The notes under the pieces: generated by a model | Told to the model about the DNA's origin: nothing | What the model saw: only the letters and a program-made list of their open reading frames with translations | Databases searched by the model: none | Assembly (NCBI GenBank): GCA_035648055.1 | Contig: DASRMF010000093.1 | Span: 1-33,548 of the forward strand | Source: Sediminicultor sp035648055 | GTDB taxonomy: Bacteria > Atribacterota > Phoenicimicrobiia > Phoenicimicrobiales > Phoenicimicrobiaceae | Reading direction: 5' to 3' | DNA: 33,548 nt | Position numbers and translations under genes: made by a program | Shown: positions 21,655 through 30,990 of the stretch, in pieces | How positions within the stretch are numbered: position 1 is the first letter of the stretch | Layout of the letters: each line of letters opens with the position of its first letter

Positions 21655-23124
21655 CTATTTATATTCATATATCTTTTTAATATTGTATTTTTTTATTTTA
21701 TAATAGAAACTTCTCGGGCTGATTCCCAATTTTTTTGCTGCCTTTAAACTATCCCCATTGACAGTCTTTAAAGCATTTATCAGTGCCATTCTTTCCGTAT
21801 CATCTTTTATTTTCTTTAAACTATTTTTACCTAAATTATAATTAACTAAACTATCAGGTTCAGAACTGATAGCTGGTTTTTCTTCGATTGCTTTAACTTT
21901 ATTTAATTCAATTAAAGGAGGAATATGTTTGGGTAAAATTAATTCATCACTTAATTTCATATTTATCACTGCTCTTTCAATTACATTTTCCAATTCTCTT
22001 ACGTTTCCCGGCCAGGAATAGCCCGATAGTATATTTAATGCTTCCGGTAAAATCCCTTTTACGTTTCTTCCAAAATCTTGATTATATTTTCTTATCAAAT
22101 TATTAACTAAAAGAGACATATCTTCTTTCCGCTTCCTTAAAGGAGGGATATAAATAGGAATAACATATAATCGGTAATAAAGGTCATCTCTGAACCTTCC
22201 TTCTTTTACCGCATTTTTTAAATCAATATTAGTTGCTGAGATTATCCTGACATCCACATTAATAGAACTTCTTCCTCCTACTCTCACAATCTCCTTTTCT
22301 TGAAGCACCCTCAATAACTTAGCCTGCAAATTCAGGCTCATCACTCCAATTTCATCTAAAAATATAGTCCCTTTGTCGGCTTCTTCAAATAATCCTTTTT
22401 TTCCGGTCTTTTTTGCTCCGGTAAATGACCCCCCTTCATAACCGAAAAGCTCACTTTCTAATAAAGTATCCACCAAGGCAGAACAGTTTATCCGAATAAA
22501 TTGCTGGTTTTTTCTTTTGCTAGCATGATGGATGGCATGAGCAAAGAGTTCTTTCCCGGTTCCACTTTCTCCTTGAAGTAAAACGGTCGCTGGAGTTTGG
22601 GCAGCCTTTATGGCTTGTTCTTTAGCAACAACCATACCTCTGCTTTTTCCTACAATATCTTCAAAAGTATATTTTGATTCTAAATGTCTAACCCTTTGTT
22701 TAACCCGCTTCAACTCTTCGTTTAAATATTCAATCTCAGAAACATCATGTATCACTGCCACACTACCCTTTAATACTCCTTCTACTATTACTGGCGCAAC
22801 ATTCACTATCACCTCTTTACGATTAGGCCCAACTCTCATCCTTACACCATGCACCGGTTCCTTGGTTCTTAGTACTTTTAAATGCATACTTTCACCCTCA
22901 TCAGCAATATCAATGGTAGGCGGTTTTCCCAAAACATCTTCTTCGATTAAACCAGTAAGACGGGTATAAGCAGGGTTTATAATGGTATGTAGACCATCTT
23001 CGTCTACTACTGAAATAGCATCATCAGTAGAACGAATTATGGCCTTTAAGGTACTCTGAATCTCTTTTTGTGTGGCAAATTCTTTTTTCCATTTGCCTTT
23101 GTTTGCATTAATCTTCTCTTTCAT
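21655..23124 (-). CDS. PAS-domain sigma-54-dependent activator (BkdR-like by context)
   Basis: This 489-residue enhancer-binding protein should remodel sigma-54 polymerase at the promoter just downstream. A PAS sensor domain covers about 20-135. The AAA+ domain follows with Walker A GESGTGKE (185-192), the sigma-54 contact loop GSFTGA (232-237, where most members have GAFTGA), Walker B LDEIG (256-260) and SWPGNVRELENVIERAV (the sensor-2 region). A Fis-type helix-turn-helix lies at about 455-485 (GDSLKAAKKLGISPRSFYYKIK). There is no receiver domain, so it probably senses a small molecule or redox state. It starts 12 bases after recN as the last gene of the long operon. Control of the aminotransferase-ptb-buk-vor genes is inferred from position. 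Confidence 0.9.
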   Translation of the reverse strand: MKEKINANKGKWKKEFATQKEIQSTLKAIIRSTDDAISVVDEDGLHTIINPAYTRLTGLIEEDVLGKPPTIDIADEGESMHLKVLRTKEPVHGVRMRVGPNRKEVIVNVAPVIVEGVLKGSVAVIHDVSEIEYLNEELKRVKQRVRHLESKYTFEDIVGKSRGMVVAKEQAIKAAQTPATVLLQGESGTGKELFAHAIHHASKRKNQQFIRINCSALVDTLLESELFGYEGGSFTGAKKTGKKGLFEEADKGTIFLDEIGVMSLNLQAKLLRVLQEKEIVRVGGRSSINVDVRIISATNIDLKNAVKEGRFRDDLYYRLYVIPIYIPPLRKRKEDMSLLVNNLIRKYNQDFGRNVKGILPEALNILSGYSWPGNVRELENVIERAVINMKLSDELILPKHIPPLIELNKVKAIEEKPAISSEPDSLVNYNLGKNSLKKIKDDTERMALINALKTVNGDSLKAAKKLGISPRSFYYKIKKYNIKKIYEYK

Positions 23125-23136
23125 AAGCTAACAACC

Positions 23137-24852
23137 TTATCTATCTAACATCTTTTGGGCATGCTGAATAGTAATCTCACTCATCTGACTTCCGTCTAAC
23201 ATTCGGGCGATTTCTTTAACCCGCTCTTCGCCTTTCATCTCATTTAATTTTATTCCTGTTTGATTATTTAAAACATATTTTTCAATATAGAAATGCCTTC
23301 CGGCTCTACAGGCTATCTGAGGCAAGTGAGTTACACAAATTACCTGTCTCTTTTTAGAAAGAGCCTTCAGTTTTTGAGCGATTACCTCACCCAAACGCGC
23401 ACCTACTCCGCTATCGATTTCATCAAAGATTAAAGTAGGAACTTGATCAACCTCTGAAAGGATTGATTTTAAAGCTAACATAATTCTCGAAACCTCTCCT
23501 CCAGAGACAATTCGGGCTAAAGGACGCAGTCTTTCTCCTATGTTAGGAGAAATCATAAACTCAATATCATCTATCCCTTTTGGACCTATCTTATATTTTT
23601 TCCCTTCTATTTCTATCCCGTTATCATCCTCGTAATTATTAATTGAAACTTTAAACTGACATTTCTTCATATTTAAATCTTCTAATTCTCTTATCACCAT
23701 CTTCTCTAAATCCTCGGCGATCTTTCTACGATTTGCATTTAGATGCTGAGAAATAGCAGATATTTTATTTTCCAGGGAATCGAGATCTTCTTTTAACTTT
23801 TTTACCTTATCTTCACTATAATCAATGTCTTCTAATCCCTGATACATTTTTTGGCGGTATTCCAATATCTCTTCTACGGTAGAGCCGTATTTACTCTTTA
23901 GACTATTAATCAGATTTAATCTTCCCTCAACTTCTTTTAATTTTTGGCTATCTAAATCTATTTCGTCTTTATACTTTACAATTTCATTAACAATATCCTC
24001 AAATTGGTAGCCTATTTCTTTTAAATTTTCTCTTATCTTTTCTATCCGCCGGTCTAATGAAGATATCTCCCCTAAATCTATAGAAACTTCGCTTAAAGAA
24101 TCTCTTACCGAGGCTTGTTCTGATCCACCTTCGTAAAGAACAAAATTAGCTTTTTCCATGGTCTCAATTATCTTCTCGGCATTTCTTAATACCATCTCTT
24201 CCTCTTCTAAAACCTTATCCTCATCTTTAGCCAAGGAAGCTTTGTCTATTTCTTCTAATTGAAATTTTAAAAAATCTATCCGTTTTGAATTTTCCTCTCC
24301 ATCTTTTATCAACTGAAATAACTTTTTGCTCTTTTCCCGCCACATTCGATAATTATCAGCTAATTCTTTTCTATATTTAATAATTTTATCTCCACCCAGA
24401 TTATCCATCAGGTCAATATGTTTGGAAGAGTCTAAAAGAGATTGATGATTATGTTGTCCGTGTAAATCAACTAAAAATTTACCAATCTCTTGAAGTGTGG
24501 ATAAATTTATCAATCGTTGATTAATCCAGCATTTATTCCGTCCTTTCTTGTTAATTTCCCGTCTGATAAGTAAATCTTCCTCTCCATCAACAATTTCCGC
24601 ATCTAAATTTAAATTACTTATTAGCTCTTTTTCTTGGGGAACTAACAGAAACAGACCTTCAACTACCAATCTATCCTCTCCGTCCCGGATTAAATCAGTA
24701 GCAGTAGAGCCTCCCAAAATTAAATCTATTGCTTCTATGATAATAGATTTTCCAGCTCCGGTCTCACCGGTTAAAACGTTTAATCCTTCCTCAAATTCAA
24801 TATTTAATTCTTTTATTAAAGCCATATTCTTTATATTTAACTGAAATAACAT
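23137..24852 (-). CDS. recN: DNA repair protein RecN
   Basis: RecN is an SMC-like ATPase acting at double-strand breaks. Its 571 residues match the family. The N-terminal head has Walker A GETGAGKSIIIEAIDLI (30-46) and LVDLHGQHNHQSLLD (128-142). A long coiled coil occupies about 150-390. The C-terminal head has the signature VSGGEVSRIMLALKS and Walker B LIFDEIDSGVG. A distant GAGGTGG precedes the ATG. It follows nadK by 56 bases and precedes the sigma-54 activator, in the tlyA-nadK-recN neighbourhood common in many bacteria. Confidence 0.97.
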   Translation of the reverse strand: MLFQLNIKNMALIKELNIEFEEGLNVLTGETGAGKSIIIEAIDLILGGSTATDLIRDGEDRLVVEGLFLLVPQEKELISNLNLDAEIVDGEEDLLIRREINKKGRNKCWINQRLINLSTLQEIGKFLVDLHGQHNHQSLLDSSKHIDLMDNLGGDKIIKYRKELADNYRMWREKSKKLFQLIKDGEENSKRIDFLKFQLEEIDKASLAKDEDKVLEEEEMVLRNAEKIIETMEKANFVLYEGGSEQASVRDSLSEVSIDLGEISSLDRRIEKIRENLKEIGYQFEDIVNEIVKYKDEIDLDSQKLKEVEGRLNLINSLKSKYGSTVEEILEYRQKMYQGLEDIDYSEDKVKKLKEDLDSLENKISAISQHLNANRRKIAEDLEKMVIRELEDLNMKKCQFKVSINNYEDDNGIEIEGKKYKIGPKGIDDIEFMISPNIGERLRPLARIVSGGEVSRIMLALKSILSEVDQVPTLIFDEIDSGVGARLGEVIAQKLKALSKKRQVICVTHLPQIACRAGRHFYIEKYVLNNQTGIKLNEMKGEERVKEIARMLDGSQMSEITIQHAQKMLDR

Positions 24853-24908
24853 TTATTTCTGTATCCACCTCATAGTATAAATAATTAGTTAGCTAGTTAA
24901 TTGATTAA

Positions 24909-25781
24909 TTACTTATCTATCTGTCCACTCCACCTTAATTTTTCCCGTAAAATAGCATAAAAACTTTTTTCTTTAAAAGTAATTAGCCGGGCTTTATGAT
25001 CTGATTTTTTTATTATCACTTCATCCTTTGGTTTTAAAACAAAGCCCTCCTGCCCATCTATAGTTACCATTACTTTCTCTTCGCTTGATTCCAATTTTAT
25101 TTTTACCTGGTCATTTTCACTGATAATTAAAGGCCGTGCAGACAAAGTATGGGGGCAGATAGGGGTAAGTATTATAGAATTTATATTAGGGTTAAGAATA
25201 GGACCGCCAGCAGAAAGAGAATAAGCAGTAGAACCTGTAGGAGTAGAGACAACCAATCCATCTGCTGAATAAGTAATAACATAATCATTGTTAACATAAG
25301 TAGCCAGGCAGATAATTCGGGCAAAAGCTCCTTTGCCTATAACCACATCATTCAAAGCAGTAAATTTTACAATCTCCTCTTCTCTTCTTTTCACTGTACA
25401 ATTTAACATCATTCGCTCATCAAGAAAATATCTCCCCTGATACAGTTTCTCTAAGGACTTTTCCAGGTCATTGATGCCAATTTGAGTCAAAAAGCCCAAT
25501 CCTCCTAAATTCACTCCAAAGACCGGTAAATCTTCGGCAGCGGCCAATCTGGCTGCTCTAAGGAGAGTTCCGTCCCCACCCAAAGAGATTATTAGATCAA
25601 CTTCTTTAAGAAATTTTTCAGTAGGGCAGTCTAATTCTTCCTTCCCAATTTCTTTACCCTTATCTCCTTCTATGCAAACTTTTAGTTTTTTAAAATTCAG
25701 CCAATCAATTATCCTGCAGGCTGTTTCCCGGGTTTTTTCTTTTTTATAATTCACTATTAAACCAATGCTGCCTAATTTCAT
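24909..25781 (-). CDS. nadK: NAD kinase
   Basis: NadK phosphorylates NAD+ to NADP+ using ATP or polyphosphate. The protein shows GGDGTLLRAAR with the catalytic aspartate (about 69-79), FGVNLGGLGFLTQI, and the NAD site ADGLVVSTPTGSTAYSLSAGG. The ATG at 25781 is preferred over a GTG two codons upstream, because AGGAGGG (25787-25793) is five bases from the ATG and would overlap the GTG. The start overlaps the preceding gene's stop as ATGA, so translation is coupled. The resulting length is 290 residues. Confidence 0.97.
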   Translation of the reverse strand: MKLGSIGLIVNYKKEKTRETACRIIDWLNFKKLKVCIEGDKGKEIGKEELDCPTEKFLKEVDLIISLGGDGTLLRAARLAAAEDLPVFGVNLGGLGFLTQIGINDLEKSLEKLYQGRYFLDERMMLNCTVKRREEEIVKFTALNDVVIGKGAFARIICLATYVNNDYVITYSADGLVVSTPTGSTAYSLSAGGPILNPNINSIILTPICPHTLSARPLIISENDQVKIKLESSEEKVMVTIDGQEGFVLKPKDEVIIKKSDHKARLITFKEKSFYAILREKLRWSGQIDK

Positions 25782-26332
25782 CTGCACCCTCCTTGAAGCA
25801 AATAATATAAGACCAAACTAAAAATTGCTCCTGCTAAAAAATATACTAACCTTATTGCTTTTTGGCGCCTAGTGCTTTCGAATTGAAACTTAACTTCAGA
25901 AATACTCTTATTTTTCATATTCAACAAAAGAATACCGCACGGTTGGTAAGCAAGATAATACTCCAACATCTGTCTTCGGGTCTCCCGGTTGGTAATATAG
26001 GGAATCTTCTCTCCACTTTTAACTTCTACTACGAAGACTTTCCCTCTCTTTCTTGCTAAATAATCTATCCGCACCAAGTAGCGATGAATCTTATCACCGA
26101 TAGTTAGAAGGATCGGTTTGCTTTTTTGGGCATCTATAATCGTATAACCGTTTTTCCTTAATATTTTCTCTGCTTCTTTTTCCGCTTGCCTGCTTTTAGA
26201 AAATCTCTTTCTTAATTTCTTAGCTCTTAACCAATTGCTTGTCTTGATAAATAGAACCAGGCATATTATCCCTCCGCTAATAAATAAAACAAAGATTAAA
26301 ACAGCATTTTCATTTATATTCAAAAACTTCAC
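25778..26332 (-). CDS. Membrane-anchored PD-(D/E)XK nuclease-like protein
   Basis: This roughly 184-residue protein has a hydrophobic helix at each end (about 10-30 and 162-180) and a basic cytosolic domain between them. That domain has helix EKEAEKILRKNGY (51-63), D90 in RYLVRIDYL, E103-V-K105 in FVVEVKSG and RRQMLEYYLAY (119-129). The order helix, D, ExK, then QxxxY-helix is the core of the PD-(D/E)XK nuclease fold, as in Holliday-junction resolvases and UPF0102. No exact family is recognised. The GTG at 26332 overlaps its own GGAG; TTG at 26323 has better spacing (eight bases) and may be the true start. It lies between tlyA and nadK in a tight operon. Confidence 0.6.
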   Translation of the reverse strand: MKFLNINENAVLIFVLFISGGIICLVLFIKTSNWLRAKKLRKRFSKSRQAEKEAEKILRKNGYTIIDAQKSKPILLTIGDKIHRYLVRIDYLARKRGKVFVVEVKSGEKIPYITNRETRRQMLEYYLAYQPCGILLLNMKNKSISEVKFQFESTRRQKAIRLVYFLAGAIFSLVLYYLLQGGCR

Positions 26333-26340
26333 TCCAAATA

Positions 26341-27168
26341 TTATTTTTTGGGAGAAAGTTTCTGGTGAGCTTGTTTTACCACTTCTTCAACAATTTGAGG
26401 AAAATTATTTATCTTATCTTTTCCAGAATTTTTTACTAAAAAGATGAGATATTCTATATTACCGGAAGTTTTTTTTAAAGGAGAAAAAGTTAAACCTTGA
26501 ATACTAAAACCCATTTCCTGCGCTTTATCGCCAACTCCTTCGATTACCATCTGATGAACTTCTACCTTCTTTACTACCCCGCCTTTTTGAATGAACTCCC
26601 GGCCTGCTTCGAACTGTGGTTTGATTAAAGCCACCACTTCTCCTTTTCCCTTAAGTAGATTATACACTGCTGGCAAGACTTTATCTAATGAAATAAAGGA
26701 GACATCTATAGTGGCCAGATCAAATAGACTATCAAATTTATCAGCAGTAAGATATCTTATATTGGTTCTGTCTATAACTACGACTCGGCTATCTTTTTGC
26801 AGTTTCCAGGCTAACTGTCCGTAGCCTACATCTACACAATACACTTTTTCAGCTCCGGATTTTAAAAGGCAATCGGTAAAACCCCCTGTAGATGCACCAA
26901 CATCTATTACTCTCTTTCCTTTGACCAAAATGTTAAACTCTTTTATAGCTTTCTCTAATTTTTCGCCACCCCTGCTTACATAAACAGTATCTTTCTTTAT
27001 TACTGAAATATTACTATCGAATTTAACTATTCGTCCTGCTTTATTAAATTTTTCTTCATCAACTAAAACTTCTCCAGCCATTATCGCACTTTTAGCTTTT
27101 TCTCTGGTGGGGAAAAATCCCTTTTCAACCAGTAATATATCTAAACGTTCTTTCGTTAATTTTTTCAA
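26341..27168 (-). CDS. tlyA: TlyA family rRNA 2'-O-methyltransferase
   Basis: TlyA methylates rRNA ribose (in mycobacteria, 16S and 23S sites that affect capreomycin binding). The 275 residues comprise an N-terminal S4 RNA-binding domain (about 5-65: RLDILLVEKGFFPTREKAK, IMAGEVLVD) and an FtsJ-type methyltransferase domain with SAM motif VIDVGASTGGFTDCLL (about 89-104), TIDVSFISLDKVLP and ALIKPQFEAG. The start is TTG at 27168 with GAGGTG about 11 bases upstream; no closer start is available without losing the S4 domain. It heads the tlyA-nuclease-nadK-recN block. Confidence 0.95.
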   Translation of the reverse strand: MKKLTKERLDILLVEKGFFPTREKAKSAIMAGEVLVDEEKFNKAGRIVKFDSNISVIKKDTVYVSRGGEKLEKAIKEFNILVKGKRVIDVGASTGGFTDCLLKSGAEKVYCVDVGYGQLAWKLQKDSRVVVIDRTNIRYLTADKFDSLFDLATIDVSFISLDKVLPAVYNLLKGKGEVVALIKPQFEAGREFIQKGGVVKKVEVHQMVIEGVGDKAQEMGFSIQGLTFSPLKKTSGNIEYLIFLVKNSGKDKINNFPQIVEEVVKQAHQKLSPKK

Positions 27169-27211
27169 ATCTATAAATTCACCTCTTGGGCTGAAATTCT
27201 ATCTATAAAAG

Positions 27212-27679
27212 CTAAATTACCGCACATAATATCCAAGCCATTATAATTCCAATAAAAGCTCCCACAATAACTTCAAAAGGAGTATGCCCAACTAATTCTT
27301 TTAATCGCTTGTCTTTTAACTTTATTTCGTTAAAAAATTCTAAAATAATTTTATTTAATACTACGGCTTGTTCTCCCGTTTCTCTCCTTACCCCGGCTGC
27401 ATCGGCCATAATAATAAAAGCTATAACTATAGCAAAAGCAAATAAAGGGGAGTCCCAACCTTCCTTTATGCCAATGGTTATTGCTACACACACAGAAAGG
27501 GCGGAATGAGTGCTGGGCATCCCTCCTGCCCCAATAAATCTCCTCATATCCCATTTTTTTTCGGTAATATAAAATATTATTAACTTTAAGATCTGATTTA
27601 TAACCCAGGTTATAAAAGCAATTATTACGATCTTATTTCTGAAAATTAAAGATAAATCACCAATGTTAATCTTTGTCAC
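27212..27679 (-). CDS. Divergent PAP2 family membrane protein (DUF212)
   Basis: This 155-residue membrane protein of the DivPAP/DUF212 group is distantly related to PAP2 phosphatases. Conserved motifs are GGMPSTHSALSVC (about 52-64), DAAGVRRETGEQA (about 92-104) and GHTPFEVIVGAFIGI near the end, with membrane helices between. The reaction is not established. The annotated GTG at 27679 touches its AGGAA Shine-Dalgarno; ATT at 27670 would be better spaced but is a rare start. It lies 25 bases from the GerMN gene. Confidence 0.88.
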   Translation of the reverse strand: MTKINIGDLSLIFRNKIVIIAFITWVINQILKLIIFYITEKKWDMRRFIGAGGMPSTHSALSVCVAITIGIKEGWDSPLFAFAIVIAFIIMADAAGVRRETGEQAVVLNKIILEFFNEIKLKDKRLKELVGHTPFEVIVGAFIGIIMAWILCAVI

Positions 27680-27704
27680 TTCCTATTTTTCTATATTAAC
27701 CATT

Positions 27705-28337
27705 TTAGTTTTCTGGTTTAATCCAATCTTCGTCTCTCAGCAAAGGCATACTGATGTCTATATGTCCGACCAAACTATTCATCTCATTTCCCTCCACTAA
27801 TATCTGAACACCTACAATTGGGGGAATTTCAGTTAAAGTGCTAACTATAGAATAGACGGTCATCAATTCACCACTGCTTCCTCCAGGATGATTTTTAAAT
27901 ATTTCTTCAGATAAACCTACATAGACAATATCATCAACAATATATACTTCATTGACTTGAGTTCCTTGAGGAATTGTAGGATAAAGTTCAGAATTTTCCG
28001 GACCTTTTATCAGCTCAATAACTGCTTGTCTGGCCAAAGAAGGTGTTTGGGATATTTTTCTTTTTTCCGGCTCCAAGTACATTGCTTGAGAATCAGAAAA
28101 ATAAAGGTTTACTTCGACCATCTCTTCTATCGCCACAGGTTGAACTTCTTCTCTTTCTTCTTCTTTGTAAGGAACTTCCTTGGTAACAACAGGCTTTTCC
28201 TTGTATCTTTCCCAGACAGGAACAATAAACTTATTAAATATGGTATAGCTAAAGAATAGAATTAGCACAAATGCTAACAATGTAAAAATAATTTTTAGAT
28301 TATTTTTTTTCTTCTTTGACTTTCTGTTTTTCGCCAT
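27705..28337 (-). CDS. GerMN domain lipoprotein-like cell-envelope protein
   Basis: This 210-residue protein has a lysine-rich start, one membrane helix at about 13-36 and an outside GerMN domain at about 70-200 (MVEVNLYFSDSQAMYL, LARQAVIELIKGP, TQVNEVYIVDDIVYVGLSEE, VYSIVSTLTEIPPIVGVQILV). GerMN domains are found in spore germination protein GerM but also in many non-sporulating bacteria, often next to peptidoglycan amidases, as here. It begins 11 bases after the amidase gene. A role in wall remodelling with the amidase is likely; sporulation cannot be concluded. Confidence 0.87.
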   Translation of the reverse strand: MAKNRKSKKKKNNLKIIFTLLAFVLILFFSYTIFNKFIVPVWERYKEKPVVTKEVPYKEEEREEVQPVAIEEMVEVNLYFSDSQAMYLEPEKRKISQTPSLARQAVIELIKGPENSELYPTIPQGTQVNEVYIVDDIVYVGLSEEIFKNHPGGSSGELMTVYSIVSTLTEIPPIVGVQILVEGNEMNSLVGHIDISMPLLRDEDWIKPEN

Positions 28338-28348
28338 AATGATTAATC

Positions 28349-29887
28349 CTATACGCCATTATCAGGGGTATTTTCTATATAATATTTTATTGCTTCGAAC
28401 AGGGCTTGAGCAGCATTTTCTCTAAACTTATTAGTTTTTAGTAACTCTTCCTCTTTAGGATTGGAAAGAAAAGCTACCTCTGCAATAACTGCTACCATAT
28501 TCGCTCCTTTTAATACAACAAAAGGGGCTTGTTTTATTCCCCTGTCTTCTAATTTTAGATACTCTACTAATTTTTTCTGGATAATATCAGCAAAATCAAA
28601 ACTGTAGTTTATGTTAGCGCTCTCTTCCAGGTCAGCGATGATCTTAGCTAAATCTGTATCTAACTCCGGGTGAGCCCTGCTAGCTCTATTTTCTCTATCT
28701 GCTACATCTCTGGCAGAAGCACCCATATATTTGGAACTTAACACGAAGGTCTCTATTCCTTGAGCAGTGGGACGATGATTTAAAACCGAATTAGCATGTA
28801 AACTTAAAAATATAAAACCATTTTTCTGGTTAGCGAAATTTGTTCTATTTTCCAGATAAACAAATTCATCTTTACTTCTGGTTAAATAAGTGGGAATACC
28901 GACCCCTTTTAACAATTTCTCTAAATAAAGAGCGATTCCCAAAGTAACATCTTTTTCTTTTAAGCCGGTAGGTCCGATCGCTCCCGGGTCTTTCCCTCCA
29001 TGCCCGGGGTCAATAATGACTACTCTTTTCCCGGTTATTTCGGGTTTAGGGATAAGCTTTTCTTCGAGCTTAGGGATAAGCTTTTCTTTGGGCTTAGCGG
29101 GAACGGGAAGAGTTTCAGTAATGGCTGCCCCTTCACCTGATTTGAATATATCAATCACTACCCTATCGGGTTCAATAAGGCTGAAAAGTTGGTATTTTGT
29201 TTGCTGATAAAGATCCAATACAACTCTGATAATTTCCTGGTTAAATTGAGCTGTCCTTACTGTTTTTATCACCCCATCATCTATCCTTATCTGCTTTGAG
29301 TTATCTTCTAATTTTATATCAGAACCCATTATATCGATAAAAATTCTATCCGGATTTATTAATTTATCTGCTCTAAATTCTGTCTTTTCAGATAAATCTA
29401 TTACCACCCTGGTTTTATCGGGATAAGAATAACTTCTGACTTTCAACAGATAAGGCCTTATGGTATTAACAAATAAGGTCCTAGCCTGGTTATCCCATTT
29501 AATATCTACTTCGGCAATAATTTTAATTACTTCCAAGGGAATCATTACCCGATTGTCGATAATTCTGGCTGGCATTTCCAGAGGAATTACCTTTTTATCT
29601 ATATCCAAAGAAGGTTCGTCTATTACTAAACGGGCTGTACGGCTATTAATATTTATAGTCATTAACTTTAAAGCCGGGAACCAGGTAATCATTCCACCTA
29701 AAGCTTCTACTACATTACGAGCTGAAACAAATAATCGGTCATTCTCGATAACTGAAGGGATAACGGTTTCGAGGGGGTTATTATCTAATAGTACCTTTAT
29801 TTCTGAAGATTGAGCTAAAACTGAAGAAACAAGAAATAAAATAGTCAATAAAACTGTCATTAAAATTATGCAGAATATCTTTTTCAT
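28349..29887 (-). CDS. amiC: N-acetylmuramoyl-L-alanine amidase with stalk and AMIN domains
   Basis: This secreted peptidoglycan hydrolase of 512 residues cuts the amide bond between MurNAc and L-alanine. It has a signal peptide (1-25), a copper-amine-oxidase-N-like stalk domain (about 30-140), AMIN domain(s) at about 148-245 (RSYSYPDKTRVVIDL) and a catalytic Amidase_3 domain from about 287. Zinc ligands are H296 in DPGHGG, E311 in LKEKDV and H364 in LSLHAN; the catalytic glutamate is E470 in IAEVAFLSN. A linker at 266-283 repeats EKLIPK-E twice, also visible in DNA as a 24-base tandem repeat near 29045-29092. AGGAGGG is rather far (14 bases) from the ATG. It is followed by the GerMN gene. 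Confidence 0.94.
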   Translation of the reverse strand: MKKIFCIILMTVLLTILFLVSSVLAQSSEIKVLLDNNPLETVIPSVIENDRLFVSARNVVEALGGMITWFPALKLMTININSRTARLVIDEPSLDIDKKVIPLEMPARIIDNRVMIPLEVIKIIAEVDIKWDNQARTLFVNTIRPYLLKVRSYSYPDKTRVVIDLSEKTEFRADKLINPDRIFIDIMGSDIKLEDNSKQIRIDDGVIKTVRTAQFNQEIIRVVLDLYQQTKYQLFSLIEPDRVVIDIFKSGEGAAITETLPVPAKPKEKLIPKLEEKLIPKPEITGKRVVIIDPGHGGKDPGAIGPTGLKEKDVTLGIALYLEKLLKGVGIPTYLTRSKDEFVYLENRTNFANQKNGFIFLSLHANSVLNHRPTAQGIETFVLSSKYMGASARDVADRENRASRAHPELDTDLAKIIADLEESANINYSFDFADIIQKKLVEYLKLEDRGIKQAPFVVLKGANMVAVIAEVAFLSNPKEEELLKTNKFRENAAQALFEAIKYYIENTPDNGV

Positions 29888-29897
29888 ATAACCTATT

Positions 29898-30932
29898 CTA
29901 TCCCTCCTGGACTAAATATCTAAAGAATAAAACTTTCAAGATAGCTGTTAAAGGAACGGCTACTAATACTCCTAATATTCCCAACAACTGACCGCAAATT
30001 AACATTGATAAGATTACTGTTAAAGGATGCAAACCTAATCCCTTTCCCAAGATATTAGGATTAAGATATACCGCCTCAAGTTGATTAACTAAAACAAATA
30101 AAACTACAATCATCAACAAAGACCACCAGGGGTTACCCAAAGCAAAAATTAGAGCCAGAACAACTCCTACAATAGCGCCTAAATAAGGAATAAAATTAAA
30201 AACTCCACTAACAATTCCGATAATCAAGGCAAATTCCAAATTTAAGAAATACAGCCCTATACCAATCAAAGTCCCCACAATAAAACAGACTATTATTCGA
30301 CCACGAATAAAACCACTGACAATATTATCTATTTCCTCCAGAACTTCCTTAAATTCTTTTTTATTTTCCTTTGCTACATAAATATACAAATTTTCTTTAA
30401 ACTTAACTATATCTCTCATTAGATAAAATAAAATTAAAGGGACAATGACTATACCAAAAGTAATACTGGAAACTATATTGGACAAATAAATTACAATACT
30501 TTGGGAAAAACCCAATACACTCCTCTGTAGCTCAGATAAATTTTCTTTGAGTAAAATCTCTACATCAGCCGGGTTTATAAACTTAGAAAGTTGCGGTTTT
30601 ATAGATAAAATTATATTTTGGTAATTTTCGATAAACTTAGGAATTTCTCTATATAAAATATTAAGTTGATTAATCACACTGGGGATTAGAAAAAATATGG
30701 TTAGGATTAACAAGGCTATTATTATTCCAAAGACAATAATAATAGCCAATACTTTCGGAGCCTTTTTATTAAGAAGAAATTTATATAAAGGGTCGAAAAA
30801 ATAAGCTAACATAAAGGCTATACTAAAATATATAAACAACCATTGTAGCTTGCTTAATACATAAAACAGCACCACAAGGCCAATAGCCACGCTGATAATA
30901 AAATTCAATCTCTTATCTTTTACAAATCCCAT
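29898..30932 (-). CDS. AI-2E family membrane permease (YtvI/PerM type)
   Basis: This 344-residue integral membrane protein belongs to the AI-2E transporter family. Members include AI-2 exporter TqsA and Na+/H+ antiporter-like proteins, so the substrate is open. It has about eight helices, a soluble-looking segment near 80-140, and the family motifs FIRGRIIVCFIVGTLIGIG, NFIPYLGAIVG and GKGLGLHPLTVILSMLICG. GGGGAAA lies before the ATG. It sits between glnS (58 bases) and the amidase gene (10 bases). Confidence 0.92.
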   Translation of the reverse strand: MGFVKDKRLNFIISVAIGLVVLFYVLSKLQWLFIYFSIAFMLAYFFDPLYKFLLNKKAPKVLAIIIVFGIIIALLILTIFFLIPSVINQLNILYREIPKFIENYQNIILSIKPQLSKFINPADVEILLKENLSELQRSVLGFSQSIVIYLSNIVSSITFGIVIVPLILFYLMRDIVKFKENLYIYVAKENKKEFKEVLEEIDNIVSGFIRGRIIVCFIVGTLIGIGLYFLNLEFALIIGIVSGVFNFIPYLGAIVGVVLALIFALGNPWWSLLMIVVLFVLVNQLEAVYLNPNILGKGLGLHPLTVILSMLICGQLLGILGVLVAVPLTAILKVLFFRYLVQEG

Positions 30933-30990
30933 AAATGTTTTTCCCCTAAAACAACTTTTTACTTATCTATTTATAACAGATTAGCTCGAA

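Noticed and set aside
26235..26447. Plus-strand 70-codon frame over the tlyA and nuclease-like gene junction
   Set aside because: It lies opposite two operonic genes with coupled starts and has no Shine-Dalgarno or recognisable sequence.
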